Source of the DNA: a virus
DNA length: 39,985 bases
Direction: 5' to 3' (one strand)
IMG/VR virus record: IMGVR_UViG_3300034110_000648
Span: 1 to 39,985 of that record
Under the pieces are notes generated by a model. It did no database searches. It was given only the letters and a program-made list of their open reading frames with translations, and was not told where the DNA came from. Positions 5,975-13,287 of the stretch are shown in pieces. The translations under genes were made by a program, and so were the position numbers. How positions within the stretch are numbered: position 1 is the stretch's first letter; each line of letters opens with the position of its first letter.

Positions 5975-7949
5975 CCATTGGAGTTAAGAACTCCTTGACC
6001 AAATGTTTATGATCTTGCCGTCGTAACAGCGATGCAAGATCCCTTGCGCTCATTGGTTGTACCGTACAAATGTCGCGGATCAACTGACTGATTAAAGAAC
6101 GTCGTGGTCTCGTCCCCTCTGTAGGCAGTCGATCGATGATTCCTTGGGGTAGCGTGGGAGTCGCCTGGTAGGTGTGTTGATCATGCTGGTGGGTTTGTGC
6201 GCTTGCCTGGTGGGTTTGTGCGTTTGCCTGGTGGGTTTGTGCGTTTGCCTGGTGGGTTTGTGCGCTTGCCTGGTGGGTTTGTGCGTTTGCCTGGTGGGTT
6301 TGTGCGTTTGCCTGGTGGGTTTGTGCGCTTGCCTGGTGGGTTTGTGCGTTCAGCTGGCGGGTTTGATCTGTTTCGGCATCCATTCCGCCTAAATTACCTG
6401 CAGAAAGCTGCATCTGAGTCATGTGGACGCTAGCAGCCGCACTTGCGAAGGGCTTTCCTGGTATATAGTAAGTTTGACTGCCACTTCCCTTCATTGTCAG
6501 CAATTCAAGGTCACGTAACCTTCGCAAATGTGTTGATGCATTCAGTGTATCTGTACGGTTTATAGAGCGATAAGCAGCGTTGTCAATAGCACCAACTTCT
6601 CGTACAAAGATCAATGCCCTGGACTCTTCGTCGGTTAGAGTTTCAGGCGTTATAGCTCGGAGCCAAGCGATATCTTCAGCTCCTAGGAAATGATGAAAAA
6701 GGAATGTGGCCACGAACTGATCTGGCTGCCTAGTTGACTCGAATGTTGGCGGCAGCAAGTTGTGCTGAATCATCAGCTCTCGCATTGCTCTAATTCCACT
6801 GCCCTTTGTTTCGGCGATATTTAAGTCGTGAAGAACAGCTGCGATTTTTGGATTCCGCGTCTGACTTCCTGGCTCTCCCAGCTGCTCTTCTGTTTTTATT
6901 GAGTGCCCAGGATTTCGAATTTCTATTCGATTTGCATACCTTATTATCTGAGTTGCCCCATGAATTCGATAACTGCGATGCATGACGGAATTAACTATGG
7001 CTTCGCGAATAACGCGTAATGGAAGTGCCGGCTCGTCTTCTCGTGCAAGCGCGCCTTCAGGTAAAGAAAATGACTGCGTCAACTCATCGCGTACTGCATT
7101 TTCCGCGCGCCTAATGGCTAAAAGCAATGGTGCTCTTATCTCTATCTGATCAAAGCGATGATCTGGATCTTCTACCCACTGGCGACCAGGGACGCGAATG
7201 TAATCAATGCGCATCATTGGGAAGCATCGCCTCAATGCCATTGAGGTGCCGAAAAGCAATATCCCTGCAACGGTTGGCCGAAACTCAATACCACGTTTCA
7301 CGACAGCACCCAATGATCGAAGTAGATCTTCATCACTCCAGGAAAGCTCTTCGGCTGCTGAATTTACTTTCGCTCGTAAACGCCGATACTCGTTCAGTGC
7401 ATCCGGATCGATATCGGTTAAGTCAGTATCTGGTAGGAGGGAAGAATCATATGTTTCAACCTGATGCCCCATGTAGAGTGCAATTAGATCATCTTCACTG
7501 CTTTGCTGGTCGGTTGGTCCAACACGCCTAAATGCACCTCTAGGCAAACCAAGATTGCTAATATAAATAGGCTTGTCTGTAGCTGCTGATTCAGGTACAT
7601 AAACAACTACTACCGCTTTGCCTTGGACAGCCTCGACAGAAATGATTGGGCGTACAGGGCGGTTAAATGTTGTTGCACACTGGCTTGCAACATCACTCTG
7701 AATCTTGTCCGGATTTTCTATGCCTACTACTTGATATGCCGTACCAAACATATCATCTGGATCACGCACAACGCCAAGAAGCAAATAGCCACCGCCTAGG
7801 CCGGGCTCGTTGGCGAATGCTGAGACCGTCTCCATGATTGACCGGTCAACTTTTGTGCAGCGCTTTGCTTCGACGCGATGCGACTCATCTAGCGTCGTTA
7901 GTTCCTGCAGGAGATCTTCAGCACTGCGCATTTTGACGTCAGATTTCAT
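5865..7949 (-). CDS. AlbA_2 (Schlafen-like) / HATPase_c_4 family protein with repeat linker, 694 aa
   Basis: Residues about 10-160 match the AlbA_2 (Schlafen-type) domain: an acidic ESHRVEAKR start and the end motif GAFRRVGPTDQQ followed by EDDLIALY. Residues about 300-400 match the HATPase_c_4 region of RecG-like transcriptional regulators (VIREAIVNSVMHRSYR, RIEIRNPG, GSGIRAMRELM). Winged-helix-like segments follow. Residues about 533-588 are eight copies of a seven-residue A-[SN]-A-Q-T-H-Q repeat, then a final helical domain. Unlike its neighbours the gene is AT-rich, a sign of recent transfer. Proteins of this type occur as regulators and in anti-phage islands. A prophage-encoded defence or regulatory cargo role is my inference. 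Confidence 0.8.
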   Translation of the reverse strand: MKSDVKMRSAEDLLQELTTLDESHRVEAKRCTKVDRSIMETVSAFANEPGLGGGYLLLGVVRDPDDMFGTAYQVVGIENPDKIQSDVASQCATTFNRPVRPIISVEAVQGKAVVVVYVPESAATDKPIYISNLGLPRGAFRRVGPTDQQSSEDDLIALYMGHQVETYDSSLLPDTDLTDIDPDALNEYRRLRAKVNSAAEELSWSDEDLLRSLGAVVKRGIEFRPTVAGILLFGTSMALRRCFPMMRIDYIRVPGRQWVEDPDHRFDQIEIRAPLLLAIRRAENAVRDELTQSFSLPEGALAREDEPALPLRVIREAIVNSVMHRSYRIHGATQIIRYANRIEIRNPGHSIKTEEQLGEPGSQTRNPKIAAVLHDLNIAETKGSGIRAMRELMIQHNLLPPTFESTRQPDQFVATFLFHHFLGAEDIAWLRAITPETLTDEESRALIFVREVGAIDNAAYRSINRTDTLNASTHLRRLRDLELLTMKGSGSQTYYIPGKPFASAAASVHMTQMQLSAGNLGGMDAETDQTRQLNAQTHQASAQTHQANAQTHQANAQTHQASAQTHQANAQTHQANAQTHQASAQTHQHDQHTYQATPTLPQGIIDRLPTEGTRPRRSLISQLIRDICTVQPMSARDLASLLRRQDHKHLVKEFLTPMVAEGLLAYTIPKMEKHPDQKYTIPSSIVDRTSETED
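6186..6353 (-). repeat. 21-bp tandem repeat (8 units) in the Schlafen-like gene
   Basis: Eight near-identical 21-bp units (plus-strand unit begins CTGGTGGGTTTG) run from 6186. They differ at one position in a C-T-T, C-T-T, C-T order. That gives a higher-order period of 63 bp and suggests duplication in blocks of three. The encoded linker alternates ASAQTHQ, ANAQTHQ, ANAQTHQ. Copy number is likely to vary between relatives. Confidence 0.9.
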
Positions 7950-7996
7950 ATGAATTTCTAATCCAGAGGATATTCGGCGCTTTAGGTTTCGGATGG

Positions 7997-8012
7997 GAAC
8001 GAATTTTCGTTC
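7997..8012. promoter_or_regulatory. Perfect palindrome upstream of the Schlafen-like gene
   Basis: GAACGAATTTTCGTTC is a 7-bp inverted repeat around TT, 48 bp before the start codon in AT-rich intergenic DNA (7950-8141). It could be an operator for the accessory gene. It does not match the CI operator consensus. No clear -35/-10 pair stands out beside it. Confidence 0.35.
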
Positions 8013-8141
8013 AAAGGTGGCTTATTTAGCACTTTTTCTAGTATTTGTCGCCAAATTTGGAAGGCTCAAAGCACCATCGAATCCGGCCCCACTGAGCCCT
8101 TCCGCCCAGCCGCCCCCCACCTCGCGGCGCCGGCCTTGCGG

Positions 8142-8843
8142 TCAGCGCTTGCGGAACTTTCGCCGGTGCTCAACCATGGTTCCTATCACAACCAGGTGAT
8201 GCTCATCGCTGCGCATGACCGGGTAGTCTGGGTTTAGTGGCACCAACTCGAAGACCTCGCAGCCTGTGTTTGTGATGCCTCGGACGCGATACTTTTTGAA
8301 GGTGGCTTCGCTCTTGGAGTTCTTGGCCGCCACATAGTCCCCCGGCCTTGGAACCACCTCGGGGTCAATCAGCGCCAGATCGCCTTGGTTGAACTCTGGA
8401 AACATCGAGTCTCCCTCGATCTCCAAGAAGAAAGCCCAAGGTGATGCGTCGTCGTCGCCGTACACAATGGCGTATCCGTCACCTGGCTCGTAGGGTGACG
8501 CCATCTCCCTGACTTGGCCCGCCTGGATCCTCGAAATCACAGGGTAGGCGCGCATACCAGCGCTTGCGGGCTTGACGTTCCGGTCAAAGTTCTGACTTGG
8601 CGCCTCCGTCGCTTCGCGCGGCTCAAGACCCTCCGCAAGCCAGGCAGGCGACACCTTCAGCCCGTATGCGGCGCAAATGGTCTCAGCGTGTCGGCGGGCA
8701 ATTGTGGATACCTTCTCCGGATTGTTGAACCACGCGGAAACTGTTGGACGGCTTACCTCGCAGATCTTTGCGATGTTGGCCATCACCCCGCGTTCCATCG
8801 GTGGCGGGAAGACCTCACGCAGTCTGTCTTGTAACTTGCTCAT
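8142..8843 (-). CDS. CI-like lysogeny repressor, HTH plus LexA/S24 peptidase, 233 aa
   Basis: Residues about 20-45 form a helix-turn-helix (ANIAKICEVSRPTVSAWF). Residues 100-225 form a LexA-type self-cleavage domain: the cleavage site Ala108-Gly109 (IQAGQV), catalytic Ser146 in EGDSMFPEF, and catalytic Lys183 or Lys184 in ATFKKY. The protein should maintain lysogeny and be cleaved when RecA is activated by DNA damage. The start codon overlaps an operator, with no ribosome site before it, so the mRNA is probably leaderless or nearly so. Cro-like and CII-like genes follow on the other side. Probable targets: the sites at 8842-8905 and 5216-5276. Confidence 0.93.
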   Translation of the reverse strand: MSKLQDRLREVFPPPMERGVMANIAKICEVSRPTVSAWFNNPEKVSTIARRHAETICAAYGLKVSPAWLAEGLEPREATEAPSQNFDRNVKPASAGMRAYPVISRIQAGQVREMASPYEPGDGYAIVYGDDDASPWAFFLEIEGDSMFPEFNQGDLALIDPEVVPRPGDYVAAKNSKSEATFKKYRVRGITNTGCEVFELVPLNPDYPVMRSDEHHLVVIGTMVEHRRKFRKR

Positions 8844-8905
8844 TAGCGTAGCCTAACTTTTTATCCGTTAGCTTGGGCTTGCGTATAAAGTTAGCTTGAT
8901 CTAAC
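8842..8905. promoter_or_regulatory. Lysogeny switch: three CI/Cro operators and opposed promoters
   Basis: Operators: ATTAGCGTAGCCTAAC (8842-8857), GTTAGCTTGGGCTTGC (8867-8882, weaker right half) and GTTAGCTTGATCTAAC (8890-8905, perfect). Starts are 25 and 23 bp apart. A rightward promoter may use TTATCC (8861-8866) and TATAAA (8884-8889), spacing 17. A leftward promoter for CI may use TTATAC (8888-8883) and GATAAA (8865-8860), also spacing 17. The two promoters would occupy the same DNA and exclude each other, with the middle operator filling both spacers. An alternative rightward pair, TTGCGT (8879-8884) and TAACAT (8902-8907), would start exactly at the cro ATG. The -35 boxes are weak, so promoter assignments are tentative. 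Confidence 0.6.
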
Positions 8906-8913
8906 ATGTATGC

Positions 8914-9153
8914 ATGAACAAGCCCGCAACCCAGGTTATCGACGCGCTCGGCGGCACCGCTGCGGTAGCGCGCATCTTCGACGTGAGACAGCCCAGCGTC
9001 AGCGACTGGAAGAAGGACGGCATCCCGGCATCGCGGGTGATGTTCCTAAAGCTGGCGTACCGCAAGGCACTGACCGGCATCGACTTGGCGGCCGCCACGG
9101 CACCGCGCCGAGCCCGCATGACACAGCCCGCAACCCAGGCCCGGGAGGCCTGA
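8914..9153 (+). CDS. P22 Cro-like repressor, 79 aa
   Basis: The product carries the P22-Cro/YdaS-type HTH: VIDALGGTAAVARIFDVRQ followed by SVSDWKKDGIP and a short helix. It diverges from the CI gene across the three operators, as expected for Cro. Its role would be to shut off CI and damp early transcription during lytic growth. No Shine-Dalgarno sequence precedes ATG 8914, and another ATG at 8906 is out of frame. The C-terminal 25 residues are Ala/Thr/Arg-rich and look disordered. Confidence 0.85.
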   Translation: MNKPATQVIDALGGTAAVARIFDVRQPSVSDWKKDGIPASRVMFLKLAYRKALTGIDLAAATAPRRARMTQPATQAREA

Positions 9154-9165
9154 CATGGTCTCGCA

Positions 9166-9381
9166 TCAACCGCGATATGGCCGCCGCCCGATCCGCTCGG
9201 GCCGGCTTCCGTCGAGCGCCACGCAACTGGAGCGGCATCGGATCCGCAATTCTCCGCACTCCCACGAAAGCTCCAGCTGGCTGGTGGTCAGCAGCTGCGT
9301 TTCCGCTCCCGTCTGCGGGTCGCGGTTCTTCGAAACGCTGGTTCGAACGCTGGAGTGGAACGCGTGTGTTGCGAGGTTCAT
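9166..9381 (-). CDS. Small antisense-strand protein between cro and cII, 71 aa
   Basis: On the minus strand, ATG 9381 has an excellent ribosome site (AAAGGGAG, 6 nt away). The product (MNLATHAFHSSVRTSVSKNR, then QTGAETQLLTTSQLELSWECG) has normal codon use for this DNA and looks like a folded protein. The C-terminus is Arg-rich. Competing plus-strand frames over the same DNA are Arg/Ser/Pro-rich and unlikely. It would be transcribed against the cro-cII message. Function unknown. Confidence 0.55.
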   Translation of the reverse strand: MNLATHAFHSSVRTSVSKNRDPQTGAETQLLTTSQLELSWECGELRIRCRSSCVALDGSRPERIGRRPYRG

Positions 9382-9474
9382 GGCGGCTCCCTTTGGTGTG
9401 GTGTTTGTTTGCATGGCCGCGATGTTCGGCTTTCCCCTCTTTCCCGTCCACGTCCAATTTTTCAGGAGCCGGAT

Positions 9475-9960
9475 ATGAGCGCTCTCGATGCACTGCGCCG
9501 CGGCGTAGATAACTTCCCTGGTGGCCGCGCTGTCGTGGCTGTTCGTCTCGGCAAGACCGATGAGGTTCTGCGCAAGGAGCTGTCTGGCGCTTCGTCGCAC
9601 AAGCTCGGCGCGGTTGATGCGCTGACCATTGCCGGCCTGCTGCGCGAGGCAGGCATGCCTCACTGCTACGACTACGCCGCCTATGTTGCGGCCGAAGCTG
9701 GCGGCCGGTTCGATTTGATCGATGCCTGCCGCACAGCGGTGGCCAGTCCCGTAGACAAGGTGTCCAAGCTGGTGCTGGAGACCTCGCACATCACCAGTGC
9801 GGTGATCGAGGCCATGCAGGACGGTGTGATCTCGGACAACGAGCTGGCGCAGATCGAGCGCGAGATCGCCGAGGCCGAGGAGGTGCTTCGCAAGCTGCGC
9901 CAGGCCGCGCGTGCCGTCAACGCCGCTGGCAAGCCGCAGCGCGCGCCCGCAGTTCCCTGA
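9475..9960 (+). CDS. CII-like phage regulatory protein (Phage_CP76 type), 161 aa
   Basis: The N-terminal 60 residues fit the phage CII/CP76 regulator family: SALDALRRGVDNFPGGRAVV, then GKTDEVLRKELSG and VDALTIAGLLREA. The C-terminal part is an extended acidic helix (NELAQIEREIAEAEEVLRKL), probably a coiled coil for oligomerisation. ATG 9475 has AGGAG 8 nt upstream. I reject a longer frame from 9355. The position after cro fits a role in the lysis-lysogeny decision. DNA-binding targets cannot be read from the sequence. Confidence 0.8.
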   Translation: MSALDALRRGVDNFPGGRAVVAVRLGKTDEVLRKELSGASSHKLGAVDALTIAGLLREAGMPHCYDYAAYVAAEAGGRFDLIDACRTAVASPVDKVSKLVLETSHITSAVIEAMQDGVISDNELAQIEREIAEAEEVLRKLRQAARAVNAAGKPQRAPAVP

Positions 9961-10061
9961 TCCCTTTTCGCCGACGGCCAGGGTCGCTCCCGCACAGCAG
10001 TTCCACCACCTGCCGGCCGTTGGCTTTCTTCTTGTGGTGCTCCCCTCTAAGTGGTGGACAC

Positions 10062-10385
10062 ATGCCAACGAAAACTCTCATAGACGAAGCCGCCCTGATC
10101 GCGGATCTCAATGCTCACTTCCCTGGCGCCAAGGCTCAGTCCCTGAGCAGCTGGTCGAGCAATCCGACCCAAATTGGCGCTGTGGTCTCCGGCGAGGCTG
10201 AGATCGAACCCGGCTATTGCATAGGCCCGTCCATCTACCTGGATGACGAAGCCTATGACGGCTACATCCACAGGGGGTTTGAGGCCTGGTGCGTGGCTCG
10301 TGGCTGGTATGTGGAGATTTACGAGCACGGCACGCTCTGGGTTGTGCCATTGCCCCTGGACAGCGCACTGGAGGCGAAGGAGTAG
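10062..10385 (+). CDS. Hypothetical small phage protein, 107 aa
   Basis: ATG 10062 is chosen over an upstream in-frame ATG (10020) because its context (GTGGTGGA) is better and residues before it look non-coding. The product is acidic with several aromatic residues (GFEAWCVARGWYVEIYEHG). It ends 2 nt before the next gene. Family not recognised; its position before the replication initiator suggests an early accessory protein. Confidence 0.65.
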   Translation: MPTKTLIDEAALIADLNAHFPGAKAQSLSSWSSNPTQIGAVVSGEAEIEPGYCIGPSIYLDDEAYDGYIHRGFEAWCVARGWYVEIYEHGTLWVVPLPLDSALEAKE

Positions 10386-10387
10386 GC

Positions 10388-11245
10388 ATGGCTGGCGAAT
10401 GGATCAAATTCGATAACAGCCTGCCAGAGAAGCCGGAGACGCTGGCGATCACGGCGAAGATGGGTTGGGACGACCCCGATTTGACCGTGGGCAAGCTGAT
10501 GCGCCTGTTTCGCTGGTTCGATCAGCACACCACTGACGGTAACGCTGTTGGCGTTACGCCAACGCTGTTGGATCGTGTGCTCGGCGTTACTGGCTTCACT
10601 GAGTGTGTTGCGACGGTTGGCTGGATCGTGGTCACGGAAGACGGTATCTCGCTGGCCAATTTCGACAAGCACAACGGCGCGACGGCAAAAAGCCGTGCTC
10701 AGGGTGCCAAAAGGGCGGCAACTCACCGAAGTAACGCTTCTAGTAACGGCGAAAGTAACGCTGATGGCGTTACGAGGCCGTCACCTAGAGAAGAGAAGAG
10801 AAGAGAAGATAAAGACAATACCCCCCAACCCCCCACCGGGGGGCGGCAGCGTCGGAGCGATGCTGGCGACGAGCCGGATGGCTTCGGCGAGTTCTGGTCG
10901 GCATACCCCCGCAAGGTCGGCAAGGATGCGGCTCGCAAGGCCTTTGCCAAGCGCAAGCCCGACCCCGAACTGCTGGCGAAGATGCTGGCGGCCGTTGCGA
11001 TCCAGGCCAAGTCCACCCAGTGGCAGCGAGACGGTGGCCAGTACATCCCTCACCCTTCGACGTGGCTCAACGAGGGTCGATGGAACGACGGGGAGGGCGC
11101 GGCGCAGGGAGGTGACAGCGAGAGCCGGCCGCAATGGGCTCTGCAGGCTGGGTTCGAGAACCGCTGGGAGGCCGAGAACGAGCGGTGCTACGCCCACAAC
11201 GCCCACCTCTTCCGCGACGGCCGCCGCATGGAGGTGCCTGAGTGA
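10388..11245 (+). CDS. Lambda-O-like replication initiator, 285 aa
   Basis: The N-terminal 110 residues look like a winged-helix DNA-binding domain (MAGEWIKFDNSLPEKPETL, LLDRVLGVTGFTE). A disordered Ser/Asn/Arg/Lys linker follows (about residues 113-155). A C-terminal domain then has the FWSAYPRKVGKDAARKAF pattern and the HPSTWLNEGRW motif seen in many phage O/DnaD-type initiators. Start ATG 10388 follows GAAGGAG. The linker is encoded by the iteron array and the adjoining purine-rich DNA, as in lambda O. The partner is the primase-helicase that overlaps its stop. Confidence 0.8.
   Translation: MAGEWIKFDNSLPEKPETLAITAKMGWDDPDLTVGKLMRLFRWFDQHTTDGNAVGVTPTLLDRVLGVTGFTECVATVGWIVVTEDGISLANFDKHNGATAKSRAQGAKRAATHRSNASSNGESNADGVTRPSPREEKRREDKDNTPQPPTGGRQRRSDAGDEPDGFGEFWSAYPRKVGKDAARKAFAKRKPDPELLAKMLAAVAIQAKSTQWQRDGGQYIPHPSTWLNEGRWNDGEGAAQGGDSESRPQWALQAGFENRWEAENERCYAHNAHLFRDGRRMEVPE
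10539..10830 (+). other. Candidate replication origin (iterons) inside the initiator gene
   Basis: GTAACG(C/G) repeats occur as an exact 12-bp-period array: 10731, 10743 and 10755 direct, then GCGTTAC inverted at 10767-10773. Further copies lie at 10539-10545 and 10551-10557 (inverted pair) and 10584-10590 (inverted). A purine-rich tract of repeated GAGAA units (10790-10826) follows. Lambda's origin has the same arrangement: iterons within O followed by an easily melted tract. Confidence 0.65.
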
Positions 11246-13041
11246 ACGCTGCAGAACTCAGCCAGCGCATGGCGTCCGACGCCGCGGCCATTGCCCAGCA
11301 TCTGCTGCCCAACGGCAAACGCAAGGCCGGCGAGTGGGTGGCTGGCAGCGTGAATGGCGAAGAGGGCCAGTCCCTGTCCGTCCGCCTGACCGGCGCCAAG
11401 GCCGGCGTGTGGAAGGACTTCGCGTCAGGAGACGCGGGCGATTTGCTGGACCTGTGGGCCGCCTGCCGCAGCCAGTCCATCGGCGAAGCCATCCGCGAGG
11501 CGAAGGAGTACCTGGGCATCCGCGAAGTGATGCCCGAGCGCGAGAAGAAGACCTTCAAGCGCCCGTCAAAGCCGCAGTGCCAGGCCGCCAAGGCCGGCGT
11601 CAAGGAGTGGCTCAACGGCCGGGGGATCACCGACGAGACCATCGCTGCCTTCCGGGTGGCCGAGCAGATCCGCGGCGGCAAGACCTACGCCGTGTTCCCG
11701 TACCTGCGCAACGGCGAGCTGGTCAACGTGAAGTACCGCAACATCGCTGAGAAGCGCGACATGCGCCAGGAGGGTGGGGCAGAGCCTTGCCTCTTCGGCT
11801 GGCACCTGATCGACCCCAAGGCCCGTACCGTGGCGATCACCGAGGGCGAGATCGATGCGATGACATTGCACCAGGTCGGCATTCCTGCCCTGTCGGTCAA
11901 TGCTGGCGCTGGCAATCACCAGTGGCTGGAGAACGACTGGGAGCGCCTGGATTGCTTCAGCGAGATCCTGATCTTTTTCGACAGCGATGAGGCCGGCAAG
12001 GCTGGTGCACAGGAGATCGTTCGCCGCCTGGGCCTGGAGCGCTGCAAGCTGGTCACGCTGCCCGAGAAGGACGCGAACGAGTTCCTGCAGAAGGGGGCTT
12101 GTGGCGAGGATTTCTGGCACGCCACCAAGGAAGCCAAGACCCTGGACCCCGAGGAGATGCGCCAGGCCAGCGACTTCATCAACCGCGTGAAGTCCATGTT
12201 CTATCCGGCCCACGATGACGGGGGCGACCCTGTACTGCGCCTGGACAAGGACCTGGACTGGTTCGAGTTTCGATCCGGCGAGGTCACCGTTTGGACCGGC
12301 TACAACGGCCACGGCAAGAGCCTGATGCTGTCCCAGGTGCTGCTGGGGCTGATGCAGCAGGGCGACCGCGTAATGGTGTTCTCCGGCGAGATGACGCCCG
12401 AACGCCAGCTCAAGCGCACCGTCAAGCAGGCCGCAGGCCTGGACCGCCCGAGCATGCCCTACATCGACGCCATCGGGGCCTGGCTGCATGACAAACAATG
12501 GTTCTTCAACGTTGTGGGTAGCGCAGGCATCGACCGTCTTCTGGCTGTGTTCCTGTACGGCTCCAAGCGTTACGGCATGCGTCACTTCGTGATTGACAGC
12601 TTGATGATGACGGACGTCCCAGAGGACGGGCCGGGCAGCATGACAGCCCAGAAAGAGGCCGTCCGCAAGATCTGCGACTTCGCGCGCCGCAATGGCGTGC
12701 ATGTCCACCTGGTCGCCCACCCCCGCAAGGGTGCGGACGAGTCCAAAGGCCCGGGGAAGCTGGACGTTGCAGGCTCTTCCAAGATCACCGACGGAGCCGA
12801 CAACGTGTTCACGGTCTGGAGTGCGCGCAAGGACGAGAACGACCCCGACCACGACCCCGACAAGCCCGACGCCAAGCTGGAGCTGCAGAAGCAGCGCAAC
12901 GGCGACGTGCAGCACTACAGCCAGTACCTCTGGTTCAACAAGGCCGCCCAGCAGTTCGCCACGAACAACCGGCGCCGCGCCATCAGCTATGTCCCTTTCT
13001 CAACCCAGGAGCCAAAAGATGAATTTGCTGACCAATCCTGA
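11242..13041 (+). CDS. Primase-helicase (TOPRIM plus RecA-fold), 599 aa
   Basis: A GTG start overlaps the initiator stop (GTGA). Residues 30-95 form an N-terminal domain in place of a zinc finger. TOPRIM motifs follow at residues 201-205 (EGEID) and 247-252 (DSDEAG). The helicase domain begins near 330 with Walker A GYNGHGKS (353-360) and later a Walker B-like FVIDSLMM. It should unwind DNA and lay primers at the phage fork, like T7 gp4. The lack of an N-terminal zinc-binding motif is a visible difference from T7 gp4; template recognition must be done otherwise. Confidence 0.9.
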   Translation: MNAAELSQRMASDAAAIAQHLLPNGKRKAGEWVAGSVNGEEGQSLSVRLTGAKAGVWKDFASGDAGDLLDLWAACRSQSIGEAIREAKEYLGIREVMPEREKKTFKRPSKPQCQAAKAGVKEWLNGRGITDETIAAFRVAEQIRGGKTYAVFPYLRNGELVNVKYRNIAEKRDMRQEGGAEPCLFGWHLIDPKARTVAITEGEIDAMTLHQVGIPALSVNAGAGNHQWLENDWERLDCFSEILIFFDSDEAGKAGAQEIVRRLGLERCKLVTLPEKDANEFLQKGACGEDFWHATKEAKTLDPEEMRQASDFINRVKSMFYPAHDDGGDPVLRLDKDLDWFEFRSGEVTVWTGYNGHGKSLMLSQVLLGLMQQGDRVMVFSGEMTPERQLKRTVKQAAGLDRPSMPYIDAIGAWLHDKQWFFNVVGSAGIDRLLAVFLYGSKRYGMRHFVIDSLMMTDVPEDGPGSMTAQKEAVRKICDFARRNGVHVHLVAHPRKGADESKGPGKLDVAGSSKITDGADNVFTVWSARKDENDPDHDPDKPDAKLELQKQRNGDVQHYSQYLWFNKAAQQFATNNRRRAISYVPFSTQEPKDEFADQS

Positions 13042-13261
13042 GCGCGCCATCACCAGTCTTGAGAACTGCCATGTGCTCCTGTGGAGCCAGAGCCAGTGCG
13101 CGATGCATATCGAACCAGTCAGCAGCATGCTGACCCATAACCGCCGAGCCTATGTCGAAGACCGACGCATGGACTACGTGCCAATCGCCTTCGGCACCCG
13201 AGATCTGTGCAGCGCACTGGCGGAAAAGGTTCGGCAAACCCTCAACAAGCGCCGCGGCTGA
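13019..13261 (+). CDS. Hypothetical small phage protein, 80 aa
   Basis: ATG 13019 lies within the end of the helicase gene, with CAGGAG about 8 nt upstream. The product begins MNLLTNPERAITSLENCHVL and ends in a basic helix (EKVRQTLNKRRG). No family is recognised. It is translationally coupled to the helicase and followed by the Q-like gene, so it belongs to the early replication operon. Confidence 0.65.
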   Translation: MNLLTNPERAITSLENCHVLLWSQSQCAMHIEPVSSMLTHNRRAYVEDRRMDYVPIAFGTRDLCSALAEKVRQTLNKRRG

Positions 13262-13287
13262 GCAGACCCGATTACCCAAGGAAAAGA

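Noticed and set aside
6186-6353. Possible CRISPR-like array
   Set aside because: Units are directly adjacent without unique spacers and keep one protein frame, so this is a coding tandem repeat.
6174-6433. Plus-strand frames made of repeated Leu-Cys-Val-Gly units
   Set aside because: They are only the opposite-strand reading of the 21-bp repeat inside the Schlafen-like gene.
11566-12915. Long 449-codon frame on the minus strand
   Set aside because: It is the antisense shadow of the primase-helicase gene. Its composition (Val, Leu, His and Gln in excess) comes from GC-rich third positions of the real gene.
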